Source: VRUE01 sp963704515 | GTDB taxonomy: Bacteria; Actinomycetota; Thermoleophilia; Solirubrobacterales; 70-9 | NCBI GenBank assembly: GCA_963704515.1 | Contig: OY969913.1 | Span: 2,046,001 to 2,110,000, forward strand | DNA: 64,000 bases | Direction of reading: 5' to 3' | Part shown: one piece after another, positions 60,445 to 64,000 of the stretch | Layout: every line of letters starts with the position of its first letter | Numbering within the stretch: position 1 is the first letter of the stretch | Translations under genes and position numbers: made by a program | The notes under the pieces: generated by a model | Told to the model about the DNA's origin: nothing | Database searches by the model: none | What the model saw: only the letters and a program-made list of their open reading frames with translations

Positions 60445-60598
60445 CGAAATCCCCTCCTTAGGGGCAGTGGGTTACCTGCCGGCTCGCGCTCCACAGCTTA
60501 AAGGGAGCATCAAGCCGGCCCTGTCGGCCGTCTTTACTTCGCCAGGGTCGCCGACCCTCCCCGTGAGCGCAACCTTGCGCGGGGTGGGCGGCGCGGGA

Positions 60599-60670
60599 GG
60601 GTCGGGTGCCCCTCCTCAAAACGCTCGCCGGGAGGCTCGCTTGAGTGTTTTGAGGAGGGGCACCCGACCC
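60599..60670. repeat. Long stem-loop with conserved core (element C), clpX-GNAT gap
   Basis: GGGTCGGGTGCCCCTCCTCA-AAAC pairs with TTTTGAGGAGGGGCACCCGA-CCC. Its core on the complement is ACTCAAGCGAGCCTCCCGGC, the same as element B in opposite orientation. It sits in the divergent clpX/GNAT region, so it is not a simple 3' terminator for either gene. A smaller pair (CCGACCCTCCC/GGGAGGGTCGG) overlaps it at 60551-60604. Confidence 0.85.
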
Positions 60671-60718
60671 CCCTGGGGTCCGACCAGCGCCAGGTAGCCT
60701 GGGACGATTGCCGCTGAG

Positions 60719-61162
60719 TTGAACATCGAAGCCGTTACGGAGGGGCAGCTCGAGAAGGTTCTGCCGCTTATTGGGGAGTACCAGCGCTTTTATGAGGTCG
60801 AGGACGTTGATGCGGGGCGGAATCGGGAGTTCTTTGGCGGGTTCGTCGCGCCGAGCGAGCGGGGGGTGCTGCTTGGGGCGTGGGACGGCGGTGAGCTGGT
60901 CGGCTACGCCTGTCTCTATTGGACCTATACGTCGCTGATCCCGGCCGAGGTGGTGCTGCTCAATGACCTCTACGTGGTCCCCGAGGCGCGCGGAGAGGGG
61001 GTCGGCCGGGCGCTGATCGACGCCAGCGCCGGGGTCGCCCGCGAGCGTGGCGCCGCCCGCCTCACCTGGCTGACCGCCCAGGACAACAAGCGCGCCCAGC
61101 GCCTCTACGACACCACCGGCGCCATCGCCGAGCCCTCGATCGAGTACGAACTGGAACTCTGA
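60719..61162 (+). CDS. GNAT-family N-acetyltransferase
   Basis: 147 residues: EAVTEGQLEKVLPLIGEYQR, GYACLYWTYTSLIPAEVVLL, NDLYVVPEARGEGVGRALID (motif A with the R/Q-x-x-G-x-G/A acetyl-CoA loop) and LTAQDNKRAQRLYDTTGAIA. Resembles the small amine or aminoglycoside-like GNAT group that ends with RLYxxxGA. Substrate not predictable. Start TTG 60719 gives MNIEAVTEG. Alone on the plus strand, between clpX and clpP, which it separates. Confidence 0.88.
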   Translation: MNIEAVTEGQLEKVLPLIGEYQRFYEVEDVDAGRNREFFGGFVAPSERGVLLGAWDGGELVGYACLYWTYTSLIPAEVVLLNDLYVVPEARGEGVGRALIDASAGVARERGAARLTWLTAQDNKRAQRLYDTTGAIAEPSIEYELEL

Positions 61163-61175
61163 GCGGCCGAGCGCC

Positions 61176-61760
61176 TCAGTGGTGTTCGATGACCCGGTCG
61201 ACGATGCTGTACTCCTTCGCCTCCTCGGCGCTCATGAAGTAGTCGCGATCGGTGTCGTTCGTCACCTTGTCGAAGGGCTGGCCGGTGTGCTTGGCGATGA
61301 TCTCGTCTAGGCGGCGGCGGACGTCGATGATCTCTTTGGCGTGGATCTCGATGTCGGTCGCCTGGCCCTGGAAGCCGGCCGAGACCTGGTGGATGAGGAT
61401 CTTCGAGTTGGGCAGCGACATCCGCTTGCCGGCCGCGCCGCCGGCCAGCAGCAGGGCGCCCATGCTCATCGCGATCCCGACGCAGATCGTCTGCACGTCG
61501 GGCTTGATGAACTGCATCGTGTCGTAGATCGCCATTCCGGCGTAGACGTCGCCGCCGGGGGAGTTGATGTAGAGGCTGATGTCCTTGTCCGGGTCCTCGG
61601 ACTCGAGGTGCAGCAACTGGGCGACGATCAGGTTGGCGATTTCCTGGTTGACCTGCGTGCCGAGGAAGACAATCCGCTCGTTGAGCAGGCGCGAGTAGAT
61701 GTCGAACGAGCGCTCGCCGCGCGAGGTCTGCTCGACAACCATCGGAACCAGGGGACTCAT
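61176..61760 (-). CDS. clpP: ATP-dependent Clp protease proteolytic subunit ClpP
   Basis: 194-residue serine protease forming the double-ring chamber: VEQTSRGERSFDIYSRLLNE, YINSPGGDVYAGMAIYDTMQ, catalytic Ser99 (GIAMSMGALLLAGG), His124 (ILIHQVSAGF) and Asp169 (TNDTDRDYFMSAEEAKEYSI). Only one clpP is visible here; many actinobacteria have two. ATG 61760. Follows tig by 31 bases, as in the usual tig-clpP-clpX order, but a GNAT gene on the other strand separates it from clpX. Confidence 0.97.
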   Translation of the reverse strand: MSPLVPMVVEQTSRGERSFDIYSRLLNERIVFLGTQVNQEIANLIVAQLLHLESEDPDKDISLYINSPGGDVYAGMAIYDTMQFIKPDVQTICVGIAMSMGALLLAGGAAGKRMSLPNSKILIHQVSAGFQGQATDIEIHAKEIIDVRRRLDEIIAKHTGQPFDKVTNDTDRDYFMSAEEAKEYSIVDRVIEHH

Positions 61761-61791
61761 GGCGCGCACTCTATAGAAGGCCGTCGGTCGG

Positions 61792-63183
61792 CTACTCGGA
61801 GCCGGGAGTCCAGAGCTCGGAGGGCTTCTCCTCCTGCTCTTTCTCCTTCTCGGGCGTCCAGATCTTCTCGCGCGCCTCGGCCTGCTCGAGCGGGATCGGC
61901 TTCGCCGCCTCGACGACCAGGTCGATCGCCTTGCGCACGACGATGTCCTCGCGGACCATCGCGTCGCGGCCGTTCTCGCGCAACCGGGCAAGCAGCTTCT
62001 CGGGCGTGGTCCGCTCGTGCTCGGCGGTATGGGCAAGCGCCTCGACCATCTCCTCCTCGCCGGCCTCGAGGCCCTCCGCCGCGGCGATCGCGGCCAGCAC
62101 GGCCTCGCGCTTCAGCTCGCGTTCGGCGTCGGGCTTCGACTCGACGATCACCTCCTCGCGGGTCTTGCCCTGCATCTGCAGGTAGGCGTCGGGGCTCATC
62201 CCGCTGCCGGCGAGCTGGCGCTCGACCCGCGCCCAGCGCTCCTCGGCCCGGCCGCTGACCAGCGCCTCGGGCACCTCGACCGTGGCGGCGTCAACGGCGG
62301 CGTCGACGGCGGCGACGCGGAAGTCCTGCTCGGCCCGTTCGTCGACCGCCTCGCCGACCCGCTTGGCGATGTCGGCGCGCAGCTCCTCGAGCGTCTCGAA
62401 CTCCGAGGCCTCGGCGGCGAACTCGTCGTCGAGCTCGGGCAGGATCTTTTCCCGCACCTCCTTCACCTCGACCGCGAAGACCGCGTCTTCGCCGGCCAGG
62501 TTCTCTGCCTGGTAGTCCTCGGGAAAGGTCACCTTGACCTCGCGCGACTCCTCGGCTCCGGCACCGAGGAGCTGCGCCTCGAAGCCCTCGATCAGCTGGT
62601 CGCTGCCCAGCTCGAGCAGGTAGTCGGCGGCCTTGCCGCCCTCGAACGCTTTGCCGTCGAGCAGCCCCTCGAAGTCGATCAGCAGCACGTCGCCCTCGGC
62701 CGCCTCACGCTCGACCGGCTCCAGCCGCGCGAAACCGGCGCGGATCCGCTCGATCTCGCGGTCGACGATCTCATCCGACGGCTCGGCCTCGGCCCGCCCC
62801 ACCTCGAGGCCCTTGTACTCGCCCAGCGTCGCCTCCGGCCGCACGCCGATCTCGAACTCGAAGCTGAGTGCCTCGCCCTCGGCCTCGGGCGCCGAGACGA
62901 TCTCGATGCTGGGGTCGCCGACCGGGCTGATCCCCGAGCCGAGCAGCCCCTGCTCGTACCACTCCGGCAGCGAGTCGCGGATCGCCTCCTGCAGCACCGT
63001 CCCGTAGCCGAGCCGCTGGATGACCAGGGAGGGCGGCGCCTTGCCCTTGCGGAAGCCGGGCATTTTCATCTCGCGCGCCAGCGCCCGGGCGGCGCGCTGC
63101 ATGCCGCGCTCGACCTGCTCGGCCGGCACCTCGACCTCGACCTTGGCCCGCGACTCGGGCAGCTCTGTGACAGACGTCTTCAC
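61792..63183 (-). CDS. tig: Trigger factor
   Basis: Ribosome-bound chaperone and peptidyl-prolyl isomerase. 463 residues: N-terminal ribosome-binding domain with the signature region MPGFRKGKAPPSLVIQRLGY, PPIase domain (GDVLLIDFEGLLDGKAFEGG; LLGAGAEESREVKVTFPEDY), and a long helical C-terminus, ending in an acidic/charged tail (EKEKEQEEKPSELWTPGSE). GTG 63183 overlaps the stop of the 39-residue ORF upstream by four bases. Starts the tig-clpP operon, or continues it from the ctaG-like gene. Confidence 0.95.
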   Translation of the reverse strand: MKTSVTELPESRAKVEVEVPAEQVERGMQRAARALAREMKMPGFRKGKAPPSLVIQRLGYGTVLQEAIRDSLPEWYEQGLLGSGISPVGDPSIEIVSAPEAEGEALSFEFEIGVRPEATLGEYKGLEVGRAEAEPSDEIVDREIERIRAGFARLEPVEREAAEGDVLLIDFEGLLDGKAFEGGKAADYLLELGSDQLIEGFEAQLLGAGAEESREVKVTFPEDYQAENLAGEDAVFAVEVKEVREKILPELDDEFAAEASEFETLEELRADIAKRVGEAVDERAEQDFRVAAVDAAVDAATVEVPEALVSGRAEERWARVERQLAGSGMSPDAYLQMQGKTREEVIVESKPDAERELKREAVLAAIAAAEGLEAGEEEMVEALAHTAEHERTTPEKLLARLRENGRDAMVREDIVVRKAIDLVVEAAKPIPLEQAEAREKIWTPEKEKEQEEKPSELWTPGSE

Positions 63184-63299
63184 CGAGCGCGAGACCCTAG
63201 CGCGGTGCGGATGGCGAGGGCGAAGTCGATCGCGAAGGCGGCGCCGCGGCCCAGCGGGCCGGTGACCAGCCAGGCGCGGGCTCTATCCAGTCGGGACAC
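63180..63299 (-). CDS. 39-residue ORF between the ctaG-like gene and tig
   Basis: GTG 63299 to TGA 63180: MSRLDRARAWLVTGPLGRGA then AFAIDFALAIRTALGSRAR. The RAWLVTGPLGR segment followed by a hydrophobic AFAIDFALAI helix is the kind of short 'TGP-G-R' membrane-associated protein I associate with actinobacteria. It overlaps the ctaG-like gene by 17 bases and the tig start by four (GTGA), which argues for a real coupled gene. Function unknown. Confidence 0.7.
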   Translation of the reverse strand: MSRLDRARAWLVTGPLGRGAAFAIDFALAIRTALGSRAR

Positions 63300-64000
63300 G
63301 GTCCCCTCCCCCAGACTTTGCGATCCGCTCTTCGAGCAGGGCACCGTGGCCGGCCGTCACCGCGCGCTGCGCGCGGCGCTCGTCGAGGGGTACGCCGCGG
63401 TCGCGGGCGAGGTCGAGCAGGCGCTGCTTCTCGATCCCTTCGCGGGCCACCTCGAAGAAGACCCAGGCAAGCACGCCGAGGGCGAGGAAGGTGCCCTCGA
63501 TCATCATGATCACCCCGGCGGTGCTCTGGTCGGCGATCGGCGAGACCCCCCAGTAGTGCTCGCCGCGACCGTAGATCGGGTAGAGCACCGTGTCGGACCA
63601 CATCAGCACGTTGCCGAGGATCGCGCTGACGAAGCGCACGGCGATCACGTAGCCGACCTTCCAGCCGGCCGTAAACCACTCGGGCTTGGGCAGCGGGCCG
63701 AAGACCGGCATCCACATCAGGCAGCCGAAGATGAAGAACGCGGTGTGCTCGAGCGCGTGGATCGGCGCCGTCCCGTAGGCGGCGTCGTAGATCGGCGGCA
63801 CGTGCCAGAAGTAGAAGTCGATCGCCCAGAGCGGGAAGGCGACGAGCGGGTGGGTGAGGATCTGCAGCCGGTTGAAGATCCGGATCGCGAGGATCGGCTG
63901 CAGGATCGCCTTGGTCAGGCCGAGGACGATCAGCAGCGTGGCGATGTCGCCGATCAGCAGGTGCTCGACCATGTGGGCGATCACCAGCTCGTCGGAGATG
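63283..64000 (-). CDS. CtaG/caa3-type cytochrome c oxidase assembly membrane protein, 5' end outside window
   Basis: At least 238 residues in frame to the window edge (beginning ISDELVIAHMVEHLLIGDIA), so the start lies beyond 64000. Several helices with conserved His: IAHMVEHLLIGDIATLLIVL, FPLWAIDFYFWHVPPIYDAA, PIHALEHTAFFIFGCLMWMP, YGRGEHYWGVSPIADQSTAG and VIMMIEGTFLALGVLAWVFF. The His-rich pattern matches the CtaG_Cox11-unrelated caa3 assembly family (copper delivery or heme-copper oxidase biogenesis). The C-terminal cytosolic tail overlaps the next small gene. Confidence 0.88.
   Translation of the reverse strand, partial: ISDELVIAHMVEHLLIGDIATLLIVLGLTKAILQPILAIRIFNRLQILTHPLVAFPLWAIDFYFWHVPPIYDAAYGTAPIHALEHTAFFIFGCLMWMPVFGPLPKPEWFTAGWKVGYVIAVRFVSAILGNVLMWSDTVLYPIYGRGEHYWGVSPIADQSTAGVIMMIEGTFLALGVLAWVFFEVAREGIEKQRLLDLARDRGVPLDERRAQRAVTAGHGALLEERIAKSGGGDRVPTG

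Overview
The window is a high-GC chromosomal segment of an actinobacterium. The gene order points to the phylum: tlyA-nadK-recN-steA-mctB-pyrG-xerD, rng-rplU-rpmA-obgE-proB-proA-nadD-rsfS, and tig-clpP-clpX-valS-folC-ndk are all actinobacterial neighbourhoods. Several families (DUF3866, a M20-type peptidase next to pyrG, a DXDXDQ-repeat GGDEF protein) are what I would expect from Thermoleophilia/Solirubrobacterales; that finer placement is inference. Almost all core genes lie on the minus strand and many overlap by 1-4 bases (ATGA, GTGA, TTGA, TGATG), so they read as long translationally coupled operons running right to left.

Layout. 1-1.3 kb: 3' part of an MGT-type glycosyltransferase and a tRNA-Asn with a long variable arm. 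1.3-19.5 kb: an HNH endonuclease, then DNA replication/repair and nucleotide genes (dnaG, dgt, recO, mutM, xerD, a DUF3866 protein, an M20 peptidase, pyrG, a polyprenyl-phosphate sugar transferase, mctB-like, steA, recN, an MFS exporter, nadK, tlyA). 19.5-21.05 kb: an AT-richer intergenic stretch and a degenerate GGDEF protein.

21.06-33.76 kb: two tandem genomic islands at tRNA-Cys. Three copies of the tRNA-Cys 3' end mark the junctions (21057, 25276, 33708). The left island carries a DUF2283/HicB-like pair, a gene split by a complete IS1380-family element, and a Fic-domain protein. The right island carries a tyrosine integrase, excisionase-like and XRE regulators, a MobF relaxase-helicase, and two DUF433/PIN-like (DUF5615-type) toxin-antitoxin modules, one at each end.

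33.8-50.6 kb: proline biosynthesis, nadD, rsfS, a DivIVA-like protein, an acyltransferase, obgE, L27/L21, RNase G/E and the rod-shape cluster rodA-PBP2-mreDCB. 50.7-53.4 kb, plus strand: a PAS histidine kinase and an HD-GYP response regulator behind a perfect consensus promoter. 53.4-64 kb: maf, ndk, a zinc-ribbon membrane protein, folC, valS, clpX, an acetyltransferase, clpP, tig, a 39-residue ORF and a ctaG-like gene cut by the window edge.

The most unusual content is not a gene. The window is strewn with small structured repeats: (1) a 49-base palindrome inserted in frame in both FolC and ValS; (2) an element of about 46 bases with GGTGTAACGC-type inverted ends, in frame in two proteins and twice between obgE and rpmA; (3) intergenic stem-loops with a conserved core inside perfectly pairing arms that differ from site to site. 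Three genes (clpX, folC, the GGDEF gene) also seem to lack ATG/GTG/TTG starts at the place where protein homology and a Shine-Dalgarno sequence put them.
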